The position numbers were made by a program, and so were the translations under genes. This document shows, piece by piece, positions 40,202 through 51,400 of a stretch of DNA of 64,000 nucleotides (position 1 is its first letter; every line of letters starts with the position of its first letter). Source of the stretch: Asparagopsis taxiformis (taxonomy: Eukaryota; Rhodophyta; Florideophyceae; Bonnemaisoniales; Bonnemaisoniaceae); NCBI GenBank assembly GCA_030407315.1, contig JALQPE010000135.1, forward strand, positions 22,836 to 86,835. The letters run 5' to 3'. Under the pieces are notes generated by a model, which searched no databases, was not told where the DNA came from, and saw only the letters and a list, made by a program, of their open reading frames with translations.

Positions 40202-43200
40202 CTAGCCGTCGGAAAATTGTTCTTCGTCTTCGTCCTCATCATAATCAGGATCTCCCGGCAGAATAGGCATCACCGGGACCCCACTAATTGTGTAGGATAT
40301 AGGCTGGCGAGGTTCTGTCGTCTTCATCCGCATCATTCCCAGCTGCCCTGTCTTCGGCCTACGATCTTTCTTGACCGGGATGGGAACAACTGTCTTGTGG
40401 CGAACATTGACAGGTGCCGGTTGACTTTGCCTGGCAGACCGGCGCGGAGCATTGGCGATTACTTCTTCTTCGAATCCCAACCGCCTGATGAAACCAAACG
40501 AAACATTGTCGGGAATCGGATACGACGCATTCCTGAAATACGTGTGATACCTCGTTGTCGTGTGTGACACAACTCTGTCGACATGCCCTGCCCCGGCATG
40601 TTGTACATGGCCGTGACCGATGAAGACTGAACGTGGCGGAACGATTACCTTCTTCAGCTTCATCGTCTTGGCGTACATATCTAATTCCAGCGCTTTGGAA
40701 AAGACGTACTTGTGGGACCCTGGACACACCCAGATAGGGAATGGGTCATCTCCGTTGGCAATAACAAAGTAACCCGGAAGTTGATCTTTGCGGTCGCGAG
40801 GAGGAACAGGGAAATCATTGTGTGGGACCTGCCGAGGACACCCCTTTCCCGTTATCAAAAACCGTCCCCAGATGCCGGCATGACAAGTTTTTCTCCCGGT
40901 AAACCGCACTCCTCCAGCGCTATCAGCCGGACAAGGATTCCCAACCACACATCCAGCAGGGCTCGCCGCGTCACAAACTTGAACCGGTCGATATGCGTCT
41001 CATCGTTCTCGGCATAGTCAACCAGGCAGTGGCGCGTAGACGTGAAGCGAGCCCTCCCCTCATTCCGGTTCTTCTCATCTGTTTCATCGTCCCCCGTATT
41101 GACAATGGGACTCCACAGCTGCCGGTTCCCAGGGTCCTTGTGCACCTGCTCCCCCTCCCACGTTCCCAAAAAGTACCGAAACAATTCCTGGTTAGGAATA
41201 TCTTCCATGAGACCCAAGTCAAATGGGAACTTGTCCGACGCATCGAGGTAGCTTACATCCGCGAAATTGTGCATCACCGTATACCCTCGCTCGTTGATTT
41301 CCGTTCGGCAATTGTGGAAGTACGCCATACCAGTGCCGGCCTCATACGAATCCTTCCAGCTTGTAGACATTCGCGCAACCTGGGCGAAGTCCAGCCTCGA
41401 GGGTAGAAACGTCGATGTAGGCTCACACATCGCCTTGGCAGCCATCTTCCACGCTGCGAAAAACATCGGATAGATGGTGTCGATCTCCAAAACAAGATGA
41501 CGAGCCCGATGTTGTTCCGGAATATGCAGCCCCTCAAACACAGGGTCCATCGCCACTTGCTTCAAATACCTCACCTCTCTGCCCTCCTCATCGATTTCCA
41601 CACTCTCCAATAACAACCTGAGCTCAATCGGGGGCAGACAGCCAACCCTCACCGATGCGATGACGTCCGCGGGACGCTGCGCCAGATGATGCCCTTCGGC
41701 TCGGTCTTTGACTTCGAAATCGCCGGGAAGAGATGGCATCCGGTCGTCGAACAGGAGGTCGTGTTCAGAAGGAGAGTCACGAACGATGTAACCGTCTTCA
41801 TCGACTTCCACTCCTTCCGGAACAGTGAATGTAATTGTCACTTCGCGGACCCCCTTGCTTTCGACTTGGCCCCCGTCTGCACCGTTTTTGTCTTCCTCGT
41901 CCGAAGCGGTATGGACAGATTCTTGGTTGGAGGGAGTCGCACCAGCACGTTGGTTATCTTGGGGGACAATCTCAACGGCAGAATCGGGGGAACGGGCGGA
42001 GTCTTCGTCACCCTCATCACCGGAAACAGTGGCTTGTTGTTGATCGGTGGGTTTATCAACAACGGCCTGCTCTTCTTCCCCGGCGGATTGTTGTACCACA
42101 ACCGGCTCTTCTTCCTCGAGGCGTGTGCTCCCCGTCGAGCGAAGTCGCTGTGAACGGCGGCGGATGCCATGCGAAGCAGGCTCATGTTCGACATTCCGCT
42201 GCTTCTTGTGAGTGAGTCTCACATTGGCAGCAGAAGGGCGGCGTTTGCGTCGAGCCTTAGTCTTCTTCTTCAATGTCGGATTGAAAAACTCTTTCAAGTT
42301 CGTTTCCAAATCCTGTAAACGCGTGGTTCTCCGTCGCATTCGAACCTCACTGCTCCGGTCGTCCCCTCTATACATTGCAATGGCATTGGTGAGATGCCAT
42401 TGCAACTCCTTCGGCTGCTTAACCGACCCAATTGCCATCTCTGTGCTCAGAAATGACTTGCGCATAATACTCTTTGGGCGCCCATACGCAGCGTACAGAG
42501 AATTTGCTATTGCAGTCACGCGACGGACGTATGTATAGAAGTCGTTCACGTCAAAGCGTCCATCCGGACGTCCACCATGAGCAGGGTTCAAGTACTCCGA
42601 AAGACCACGCAAGACGAAGACAAAGTTTTCTTCCAGCAACTCGCGCACTATCTTGTGGTCCAGGTGCGTTATCCCAATCTCGTTGCGGCGCTCGGAATTG
42701 TTCAGCTCACGCAACACTTCGTCGAGAACAGGATGCTTCAGCGTTGCTATAGCCAAACGCGTCCACCGCCGGGCCGTGTTCGTTGAATTCATCATCCCCA
42801 TGAACTGCGCCTCGAACAATGTTCGGATGACATCAGACTCACGCAAGTCGCCAGCGTTTTCCACGTTATTTGCAACAGCAATCGTACGGATGAACTGCTG
42901 GATGGACGACAAGATTCGAACCAGGGAGCGCTCCGTCAGTTGCGTCCCAGTCGTATGGTTCGACTCTGCACTCTTGTGGATGATCTCATGAGGCTGAAGA
43001 TCACTGTCGTCCTTGCGGCGAAGGTAGTACACATCCAAAGGCTGAGTAACCCAGCGCAAGCGGTTTGCGTCCTGTGGCAGCTTGGTTCTGTGCATACGGG
43101 TGAGGCGCGTGAAGTCATCGGCAATGCTATGCATAGCATTGAGACGATGCAGTCCGTCGATCACGGTCACGTTCGCATTGGCATGGAATTTGCCATTCTG

Positions 43201-43701
43201 GAACAGACGCGTGTCGGCGGGCAGATGCGTGTTCTGCGACCTCAGCACCGTCACAGTGATACGCGAAGAGCTCACATACCCCACAGCCAACATATTGTTG
43301 CGCAAGTCCTCCACGTGGTCTTCTTTCACATCCCGAAGGGTCACGGCCGGTTCCACTAGCTGCCTCACCAACACAGTCGCTCCTTCTCCGACGTAATCCG
43401 ACGTCACAAACTTGGGCACCGTAATTTGCGTCCCCTGCTGCTCACGAATGCTCTCCGCCACCTCCGGTTCGTCGTCCACCTCGGTTACGTCCTGCGTAGT
43501 AGCTTCGGTGACGTTGGAGCGAGCAGGGTGCTTCGTGCCTCCACTGGAGGCTCTGGCAGAGCGAGGAGGGTGCTTCGTGCCTCCACTGGAGGGTCTTGCA
43601 GAGCGAGCAGGGCGCTTCGTGCCTCCCGAAACCGGAATGGAGCGTGCTGGATGCTTCGTACCCCCCGAACCAGTGATTTCGCCTGCTGGACCGGTACTGG
43701 G
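40202..43701 (-). pseudogene. ParB-like / 2OG dioxygenase gene, copy 2, truncated and frameshifted
   Basis: It is near-identical to the gene at 8468-12400. The 5' part (about 160 codons) is missing because gypsy element 2 starts at 43702. One C is lost in a C run (CCCC at 40866-40869 against CCCCC at 9147-9151 in copy 1), splitting the frame just before the HxD motif; the separate 3' frame (40202-40948) still holds the HND, QHAGAG and TTRYH motifs. The SGGTKHPARS repeat region has one extra 14-residue unit. The last 30 or so residues differ from copy 1 (ISYTISGVPVMPILPGDPDY) before both end in EEQFSDG. Confidence 0.85.
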
Positions 43702-44384
43702 TGTAGCAGGTAGAAAATCCGCTAGAGCGGCAAACCACCCGACAGGTGTCCCGAGCCTCGGTAGAGGAAGTGGTAGAGCAGATGAACCTTATAGTATACC
43801 CAGCGGGTAGTCTCGTATGAGAGAAGGGATCGCTACCCGGAGGGGGTTGTGCGATTATAGCGCTCACGCGAGGTGCGTATTAATGGAGCAAGATGACGTA
43901 ATCCGTCGAGCTGTTGGCTAACCCTAAGGTTTTCCCGGAGAGGGGTTGAACAATAGGTATGCGAACACTGTTCCTGTGGGTCGTAATTTCACTTGAGTTT
44001 ACGTTACTCTAGAAACCGTGCCTACTGGCTATTCCAGTGGCAGTTTTATACTAAGTCTACTGTAAGCTAGGGTTAGTGGTTAGGAATAAATATCCAGTTA
44101 GTGACCAATCAGAACCCAATTACTGGCGCCCGCCTACCCGCGAGATTATTGCCAATAGGCTTACATTGTAATGTATGGCTGATCAGCCTAAGTTAAAATT
44201 CGCCCCTTGTGGGGTCTTGGCCGGGGCCGATAGGCCCGAGTGGGGTACTTGCAGCTTTGCGCTTGTCCCAATTACAGGAAACACGCCCAGTTGGCTGGTG
44301 CCTTGTGATTGGCACATCCCTTAAGTGGGTACCCAATAGGGAAGCGACACGCTCAGATTGGAAGGACCGCCAGGCGGTACGACA
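43702..44384 (-). repeat. 3' LTR of gypsy element 2 and adjacent polypurine tract
   Basis: The LTR is 683 bp, starting TGTAGCAGG and ending GGTACGACA. The complement of a polypurine tract (GGCCCCCTCCTGAGAG) follows at 44386-44401, then the inverted repeat TTTGTCGTCCCGACAAA. TG...CA ends and a polypurine tract fix the orientation as minus. Confidence 0.8.
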
Positions 44385-44399
44385 TGGCCCCCTCCTGAG

Positions 44400-44873
44400 A
44401 GATTTGTCGTCCCGACAAAATTAAAAAAATACAAAATTTTGGCGATAACCGTTGCATTTCGGCATTCAAAATTTCTCCCGCGCCCGACGCGTGTGCGCTA
44501 TTTTTGTTGTCCACCCGACTCTTGCGAAAGTCCACCAGACCGTTTCCACTTTGGAATTGACAACATCGGTTGTATTGATCCCTCAGCTGTACCGCGCCTC
44601 ACCCCTTCGGTGTTCAATTGCATTGTACTTGCGTCCCTTCCGTCATCCCTCAAAGGGTTTTTGCATCAAATCGCGAGATAATCAGGCGCGTGATCGCGTG
44701 AGTGGCGCCGCTTTGAGGCCCGTATTCGCTATCCGGCCACTCGCCTTGCGATCCCTCCCCATCAGGGTTGAATTCCGTAGCTCTTCTGCTGGAGATTTAA
44801 GCCAATAGGCCATCGGTTTATCCCATACAGGGTTTTATCGCTAACGTATTCCACCGCCTTTCGTCGGCGTAAA
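44400..44873. other. Leader region before the antisense ORF of gypsy element 2
   Basis: About 470 bp without a gene. Its position matches the longer spacer of element 1, so it may carry the plus-strand promoter and leader of the antisense ORF. Confidence 0.4.
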
Positions 44874-47800
44874 ATGGCTCCCCGCGCGCCGATTCAATTC
44901 GAATCCTCAGAGGAGGAGAAAGAAGATATGGGTTCGCCCAACCGTCCGACTACGCGCTCGAGCGTGCGTCGTCCCACGACCCGTCATCAAGCTTCGTCAT
45001 CCCGTACCGGGGTCGCGCCAGCGTCGACCAAATCGTCTTCCGCGCCGGCTACAAGTGCGCCTCCGGAGCCCGCTACTCAGCCGTCCACTCGGACTCGTTC
45101 GACTTCCTCGAAAGCGCCAGTCACTCAGGCCTCGCCGGTTGACAAGGACACTGCGACTCCCGCTCGCTCCGATAAGACAGCCACCCCAACCGGGAGAAGT
45201 TCGCAAGGGCGCAGCCTCGGCCCAGCCGACTCGCCTGCTTCCCAGAAGCCTGCCGCTCCGGTGGCAGCTGCCAAACAGCCATCGGCTACGCCGTCGTCAC
45301 ACGCAACTGAGCCCGCTAAGATTACCGGTTCGCCCCCACAAGGGGCCATGCCGGCGGATGCCGGCGACGTTGTCGAAGTTATCGCCGAAGGAGGCGCGAC
45401 GCCGAAGCCCACGAGGCAATCGTCTGTTAAGCCTCAGCCGAGTTCCCGGTCCACTATGGCCCGGCCCTCCGCCTCAGCGGTTCGTACCTCCTCGGGTCGT
45501 AGCGCTTCGGCGAACCCTTATGAGGAATATGGTCGCCGCAACCAGCAGATCCTGGCAGACGCACGTAAGCGTAGGGATGAAGAGTTACGCAGAGAGGCCG
45601 CTCGGGCGGAAGCCGAGAAGGCAAGTACTCGGGTCGTTGGGTCGGCTGCGGACCCTTACACCTCTGCCGGCGGAGCTACCCAGAGTGGGTCCGGTGCAGT
45701 TCCCGTTACTGCTTCTTTAAGCGAGAGGCCATCGGGCACAACCTTGGTCGATCCGTACGCTGCCGCGCCTGCCTCAACACCGGCTGCCACGTCCTACGAC
45801 ACTCCCGTTAGGGTTCCGAAACCCACTGCCAACTGGCGTTTCCCTGGGGAGTTCTACCCTGCCAACGCTGATGAGCTGATGGTATTCGATTCTAGGGTCT
45901 TGCCTTTCAGGCGTGAGTTGGTGGCTCCTTGGGAACATTATCCGTTTGTGCGGCTCCCTCGTAGGGAATTTACCGACCGTCCGAGAAGCGAATTGCGCCG
46001 CGACATGTTTCTCATGAGTTCCCTCCGAGGGCAGAATCACCAGGTACAGAACGAGTGCTGGTCGGCGTATGCCCGTCTCCCTTCGAGTCGCCCGATGTGT
46101 CACTTCCGCGTCCCTCACACGCTATTCAGCGATAGGACCTTCCTGCTCCATCCCGGGGATGCACTTTACGTTGAACGTATGAACCGTCGGTTGTTCCAGT
46201 TGGAATCCTACCAAGGAACGGTGAAGGACATGCCGATAGTTCGGTCTCGCTGGTTCGCGTACCCCCCTCGTCCCGACACAGGTCATTACGAGCATCATAT
46301 GCGTGTGCACGCATGGGCGACTTCCCGTATGTTGGGGCGCCAGGTGACGGCGAATGATTATCGCGTCTTCGCGCACCGCAATGGAAGCTCCGTTGAGCCG
46401 CTTGCGCGTTCGATGAATGTTCCTCCAGAGACTCTGGACTTGTTGTGGGACGATCCCAGTTGGGAAGGAAAGTCATCTCCACCGATGTGTTTGCCGATTG
46501 CCGACCCACCGTCACTGGTGTATTTCCATCATTCCGCTCTTCACGAGGCGCCCGCTTGGCAACGCGACAGGTTCCTTTCTTATCTCGAATTGGAGAGGGA
46601 AGTCCTGATAGGGATCGAGTTGGCTTGTATCGCTGAGACGCGGGGCTTCGTGCCGGTGTTGGACACGACACTCATCGAAAAGGTAAGCCGTACTTGGCAT
46701 GACATCACGTCGGTACCGCAGTCGGCGGTCGTTCCCCATAGTCGGGAGTTACCGGCATCGGTGGTCCGAGGGTTGTTGGAGGTAGCTCGTGGGAGCGGTG
46801 ACTATCCGCAGGAGATGGTGAGTACCAACATTACTGGGCTCGCGCCGGAAAAGGTGGTTATCTTCACGACTAGTGATTTGCCGGTGAGGGCGTTGCGTAT
46901 CAATGTGTTGAACCATCGAGAGGGTACGGCAGCGGAGCTACCTCCTTACCGAAGGGCTGGTGAATTTACCGATGACGGGTATTACGGCCTGGAGCCTGAG
47001 ACTTACTCCGATGGGCACCCCGAGTCTTACAAGTACCAGCCGGTTGGCGAAGCGTTCGTACCGCGTCCGTGGTGGAATGCTGAACTGGGCGGCCCGGGAG
47101 GTAGGTCTCCCTACGCAGGGCGGAGTTTTGCTCCTGTCGCTCCCTTACCACCTGGTGGTTCTGCTGACTTGTACGAAAGGCCTGTCCCGATGGACACTAC
47201 GCCTACCGCGCCAGCCCCTCAGCCCGTGGCTGCCCCGCCTTCGCAGATGGGACCCGCCGTGGAGGCATTCATGTCGTCTGACAAGGACTCGGAGCCATCC
47301 ATTAATGGTGATGACGGTACTCCGCGTCAGCCTGCGGCTGTGAACATCCTACGTGGGGAATTGTCCGGTCGCGAGTTGATGTCGGTTCCGCGAGTGCGGC
47401 AGTTGGCCGAGGAAATCGGGGATGGCACGATCGCTTCTATTTTTGTATCTGCCAATGGGCGTTATGTTGTCCTCTCCGCGTTGGATACGCTTGCGCTGTC
47501 GTGTATTACGTTAGCTAATCGCTACAAGCATGGACGCGAGCAGCGTAACGTCGCCCGAGAACGCCTCCGTGAAGAACGTGGACGTCGCCGCGTGGCGGAT
47601 AAGGAGATTGAGGCAGCGCGCCATGATGCGGCGGAGTTGCGGGCCCGGGTCGGGGAATTAGAAGATGAATTAGAGGACGCCCGGCGTCAGCTACAGCAAG
47701 CGACTGCTGCCGTGCGCGTTGTTCCCGGAGGGGGTGGCGAGGAGGCGGTTCAGCCTGGTTACTCGCGTCGGCGTGCTCGTTCTCCTGATGACGGTTCTCC

Positions 47801-48158
47801 GGAGCGCAACGTGCATACTCGTCTTCGTTCCCCCGTGGGTGCCGCGGGTGCTGATACCCTTTTGCTCGCGCGATTGGATGCCCGGATAGGGTCGCCTGAA
47901 TCGCCGGACTTATCTCCGCGTTCGGCGTCTGTTCCCACGGTTGAGATAGCCGCTCCTGCGTTCGCGCCTTCGCATGGCCCTGTGCCTGCCCACCGTCGGG
48001 GTGCTGGTGCTGTTCTGCAGCGTGGTTTGCGTCGCAACCCGACCTACGCAAGGGTTCCACCCCGCCATCCTCGTCCTTCGACGAACGTGCGTGCTCCCGC
48101 CCCTGCGGCACCGTCTGCTTCCCATCGGGCTCGGCCTTCGAGCCACTATCGTCGCTGA
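44874..48158 (+). CDS. Antisense ORF protein of gypsy element 2, 1094 aa, intact
   Basis: It starts MAPRAPIQFESSEEEKED at 44874. Residues 1-310 are Ser/Pro/Thr-rich and disordered, with a charged helix (about 220-250). Residues about 320-700 form the part shared with gypsy element 1 (FYPANADELMVF, APWEHYPFVRLP, NECWSAYARL, FRVPHTLFSDRTFLLHPGDA). The region 880-950 is a long coiled coil (RERLREERGRRRVADKEIEA onward), followed by a basic tail with many Arg. I do not recognise a known domain. The gene lies between the LTR and pol in opposite sense, as in both elements here. Antisense ORFs in that place are known from plant Tat-lineage elements such as Grande and RIRE2. The coiled coil and basic tail suggest self-assembly and nucleic-acid binding. 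Confidence 0.8.
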   Translation: MAPRAPIQFESSEEEKEDMGSPNRPTTRSSVRRPTTRHQASSSRTGVAPASTKSSSAPATSAPPEPATQPSTRTRSTSSKAPVTQASPVDKDTATPARSDKTATPTGRSSQGRSLGPADSPASQKPAAPVAAAKQPSATPSSHATEPAKITGSPPQGAMPADAGDVVEVIAEGGATPKPTRQSSVKPQPSSRSTMARPSASAVRTSSGRSASANPYEEYGRRNQQILADARKRRDEELRREAARAEAEKASTRVVGSAADPYTSAGGATQSGSGAVPVTASLSERPSGTTLVDPYAAAPASTPAATSYDTPVRVPKPTANWRFPGEFYPANADELMVFDSRVLPFRRELVAPWEHYPFVRLPRREFTDRPRSELRRDMFLMSSLRGQNHQVQNECWSAYARLPSSRPMCHFRVPHTLFSDRTFLLHPGDALYVERMNRRLFQLESYQGTVKDMPIVRSRWFAYPPRPDTGHYEHHMRVHAWATSRMLGRQVTANDYRVFAHRNGSSVEPLARSMNVPPETLDLLWDDPSWEGKSSPPMCLPIADPPSLVYFHHSALHEAPAWQRDRFLSYLELEREVLIGIELACIAETRGFVPVLDTTLIEKVSRTWHDITSVPQSAVVPHSRELPASVVRGLLEVARGSGDYPQEMVSTNITGLAPEKVVIFTTSDLPVRALRINVLNHREGTAAELPPYRRAGEFTDDGYYGLEPETYSDGHPESYKYQPVGEAFVPRPWWNAELGGPGGRSPYAGRSFAPVAPLPPGGSADLYERPVPMDTTPTAPAPQPVAAPPSQMGPAVEAFMSSDKDSEPSINGDDGTPRQPAAVNILRGELSGRELMSVPRVRQLAEEIGDGTIASIFVSANGRYVVLSALDTLALSCITLANRYKHGREQRNVARERLREERGRRRVADKEIEAARHDAAELRARVGELEDELEDARRQLQQATAAVRVVPGGGGEEAVQPGYSRRRARSPDDGSPERNVHTRLRSPVGAAGADTLLLARLDARIGSPESPDLSPRSASVPTVEIAAPAFAPSHGPVPAHRRGAGAVLQRGLRRNPTYARVPPRHPRPSTNVRAPAPAAPSASHRARPSSHYRR

Positions 48159-48480
48159 GGACAGGCAATCGCCTTCGTGCGAAACCTCTAAGGGTAGTTT
48201 GAACACGCTTCTGCGTTGCGCCTTTGTTCATCAGGTAGTCCCGAGGCACCTTTGAGGTACACTAAAGATGCATCATCACGTTGACGTGTTGACTTGTTTT
48301 GTTGAAAGCCTTGTTAGCGAATTTTTTTGTTTTTCCAAATTTCTTAATTTCTCTCCGGTTGGCGGTGTGCAGAGATATAGTGCGCCCTTTTCGGCCTAGC
48401 CTCCCGAGGCCTCGGTACCCGTCGCATACCCACCGGGTGGACTCGTCCCTTTGTTAGGTTGTCGTCCCTGCGGGGTTATG
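48159..48480. other. Convergent 3' spacer of gypsy element 2
   Basis: About 320 bp between the stops of the antisense ORF and pol. No gene. It may hold terminators for both transcripts. Confidence 0.4.
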
Positions 48481-51400
48481 CTACTTCTTCCCACTTCTGG
48501 GTGTGCGCGTGCGCGCTCGGCGCGGTGGCTTGCTACCTTTGTGGCGTTGCATTCGACGGAAGTACCGCGATGCCCATTCGGGTGGGACGTTTGTACGTTG
48601 CGTCCATGTTGGCTTGCGGTAGCCATACCATTTCACCAGGAACCATTGTTCACCGTCGTCGTCAGTGACGTAGTCGACCAATTCGTCTATTGGGTACTCC
48701 TCCGCTGAGGGTGCGTGCGTGGCGTCGTCACTTCCCCTTGGGGTTTCCACCGCCTCGTCAGGGGAAGCAAATTGTTCGCCGTTTGGGCGAGTTGATCGCG
48801 GCGATACTTCTTGTTCCCCATTGGGGGTGGTTGCCTGTGGTTCCACGAGGTCCGGCGTCTGTCCGCGTGCTCCAGATGGTTGTCCTTTTGTCGCATTTGT
48901 GCGGGTCGAACGCCTTCGGGTTGGGTAGATGGCGTCGGCCCCTGCCGTGGGTTGGCGCGGCGTTCGCTTGTGCTGTGTATGAGCCCGGTTAGGGTTGGGG
49001 CGTTGCTGCTGATCTGCATCGGCAGTGTTGTCCTGGCGTCTTCGTCGCTGACTTCTTCGCAATTGCGTGCGACGCGGCTCGGGTGATACCATGGGTGTGG
49101 TTTGTTGATGCCCAAGTGAGCGACTTAGGTCGTGTGCCTCGCTCCCGATTGTGGGTGCACTACCCGAGGGTGGCGGTTTATTGCGCTCGTCCCGAGAGGG
49201 TTGTGGAAAATTTTGGCTTACGCGTATAGCGTCGGGGGCCCCCTCCTGAAGGGTGGTTTGTCCCAAGCCACTACCTTCTCGTGTCATCCTAATTGTAGGT
49301 TGTCGCGAAGGCGGTGTATGCTCCATGGTGGGAGGTTCCTGCGTAGGACTTGGTGGGGGTGCTCCGCTTTGTGCGCTTTGTTGTCTGCTCGGCGGTTGGT
49401 GGTGTTGTGTAGCCGACGCGAGGGCGTCTGTACCTGATAGTGTGTCGCGCGCCTTAGCGGGGGGTGATGCAAGGGATGACGTTTGATTGTCTTCCGGACG
49501 AGGAGCGAGTGCGACTCTGTCGAGGCTAACCTTTTCGGTGATACCGTCGCGATCAATGTACACCGTACGCCGTCCGGCACGGATAACCCTGTAGGGACCT
49601 TGGGCTATCGGGGTTAGCTTATTCCGTTCGCGGACTTCTGGGTTGTCCAGGTACACATAATCATCGGTCGTGATGAGTCGTTTGGACTTCCGGATCGACC
49701 GGTCGAAGTTGCGTTTGTATCGCGCCTGTGCGCTGTGTAGACGTTTACCTGCCAGCTTGGTGGTGTCCGTGATACGGCGTAAGAAGTCTTGCTTCGTGAA
49801 CGCATCCGGCGTTGTTCTTCGTCTCACCGAGTGGTGTGTCGCGTATGGTGGCGGAGGTCGGCTTAGGATTAGGTCGAAGGGTGTGGTACCCGTTGTGCGA
49901 TGCACGTGCGTATTGTACGCATACGTTAACGCTGGTGCGTAGACATCCCAATCATCCTGGTTATCATTGACGTAATTACGTAGCATGTTCAACATGGTGC
50001 GGTTGTACCGTTCGACTTGCCCATTTGTCTGGGGATGGTATGCCGTCGTGAAGACGTTCTTCGTTCCCAACTGGAGGCAGACGGCCTGGAAGAACTTTGA
50101 CGCAAATTGCGGACCATTGTCGGATAATAATGTCCGTGGGGGACCGTACTTGAACACCCAGTGTGTACAGAAGGCCACTGCCACATGGTAGGCTGTGATG
50201 CTTCGCAAGGGAACCACTTGGGTGAGCTTGGTAAAGCGGCATGATATCACCAGTAGGTGCACATTGCCTTTCTTGGTACGTGGTAGGGGACCGAGGAGGT
50301 CAATCGCGACGTCATCCAGAGGAATGGTAGCTGGGAACAGCTGAAGGGTGCTCGCATGTTTGCGCAACCGTAGCCGGTTCTTCGCGCACGCTGAACAGCG
50401 TTCGACTGTTCCGGTTATGTCCGCAGCCATTGCAGGCCAGTAGTAGGATAAGCGCATCGTGTCGTACATGCGATTTTGACCAGGGTGTCCTGCTAATAGG
50501 CCATGGTGGCACATTGTCAGTAGACGTAGCCGCAAGGCGTTGGGTACTACAATCTGGAATGATCCGTCCAGCTTAGACTTCCTACAGAGGACACTGTCTT
50601 CATCCTCGAAGAAGAGCGAGTCAGACTTCTGGGAGGCAAGGGCCTGTTGGCAGAAATCGTCGGCTTGTTGCTCCTCGAGCCACTCCTTGAGAGTTATTGG
50701 GCTAAAGTTTTCCGTACGCGGATGAGTTGTTAGGACGGGGGAACCTTTGGAGGTGGATTGTTTCTCCACGTCTCTGGCTAGAGAAAGGTCATAGTACCAG
50801 ACATCGATGTCATCGTCGGGGTGCGTTTCACCCGGTGGTGCTCGCGTAGCCAACAGAGTTGGTATTTCATCGTCGATGGGGATGGGCGTCTCGCCGGTGG
50901 TTTCTACACGCGATAAGGCGTCTGGTAGTTGGTGAACCCGACCGGGTCGGTAGACGATTTGGTAATCGAATTCCGCAAGTCGGAGGCGCCAACGGCATAG
51001 TCTCCCCGAGGGGTCATTGATATTCATAAGCCATCGCAGCGCGTTATGGTCCGTTCGAACGACAAACTTCGTTTGCTCCAATTATGGACGTAGGGTAGTG
51101 ACAGCCCACACGACGGCTAAGCATTCGCGTTCAGTGGGGGAGTACCCTCTTTCAGGTTTGGTTAGCGTTCGCGACCAATAGCCGATTGGCTTGAGGTCAT
51201 TCCCTTCCTCCTGCTGCTGTAGCAGCGCGCATCCTATTTGGTACGCGGACGCGTCCGTGTCCACGGTGTAGGATTTACCTAGCTTGGGTAGTGCCAGTAT
51301 CGGTGGCTTGATCATGACCTCCTTGAGGGCAGTGAACGCGCATTGTTGCTCCTCAGTGGGAGGTTCTTTCCCGAACTTAGGGATGTTGTCTTTGGTCAGC

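Larger units (their letters stand above)
37380..43701. mobile_element. Element A, copy 2 (left part only)
   Basis: It starts TCTGTGTTCTCGG exactly where gypsy pol 1 stops and is nearly identical to 4635-8180 and 8468-11920, apart from fewer hairpin units. It ends at GGTACTGGG (43701), where the LTR of gypsy element 2 begins; in copy 1 the sequence continues GGTACTGGGCATCC. The accessory gene, transposase and right end are therefore outside the window. Confidence 0.8.

Noticed and set aside
45055..45720. 221-codon Arg/Leu-rich frame inside the antisense ORF of gypsy 2
   Set aside because: It overlaps the intact 1094-codon frame and is an out-of-frame shadow of its GC-rich disordered region.
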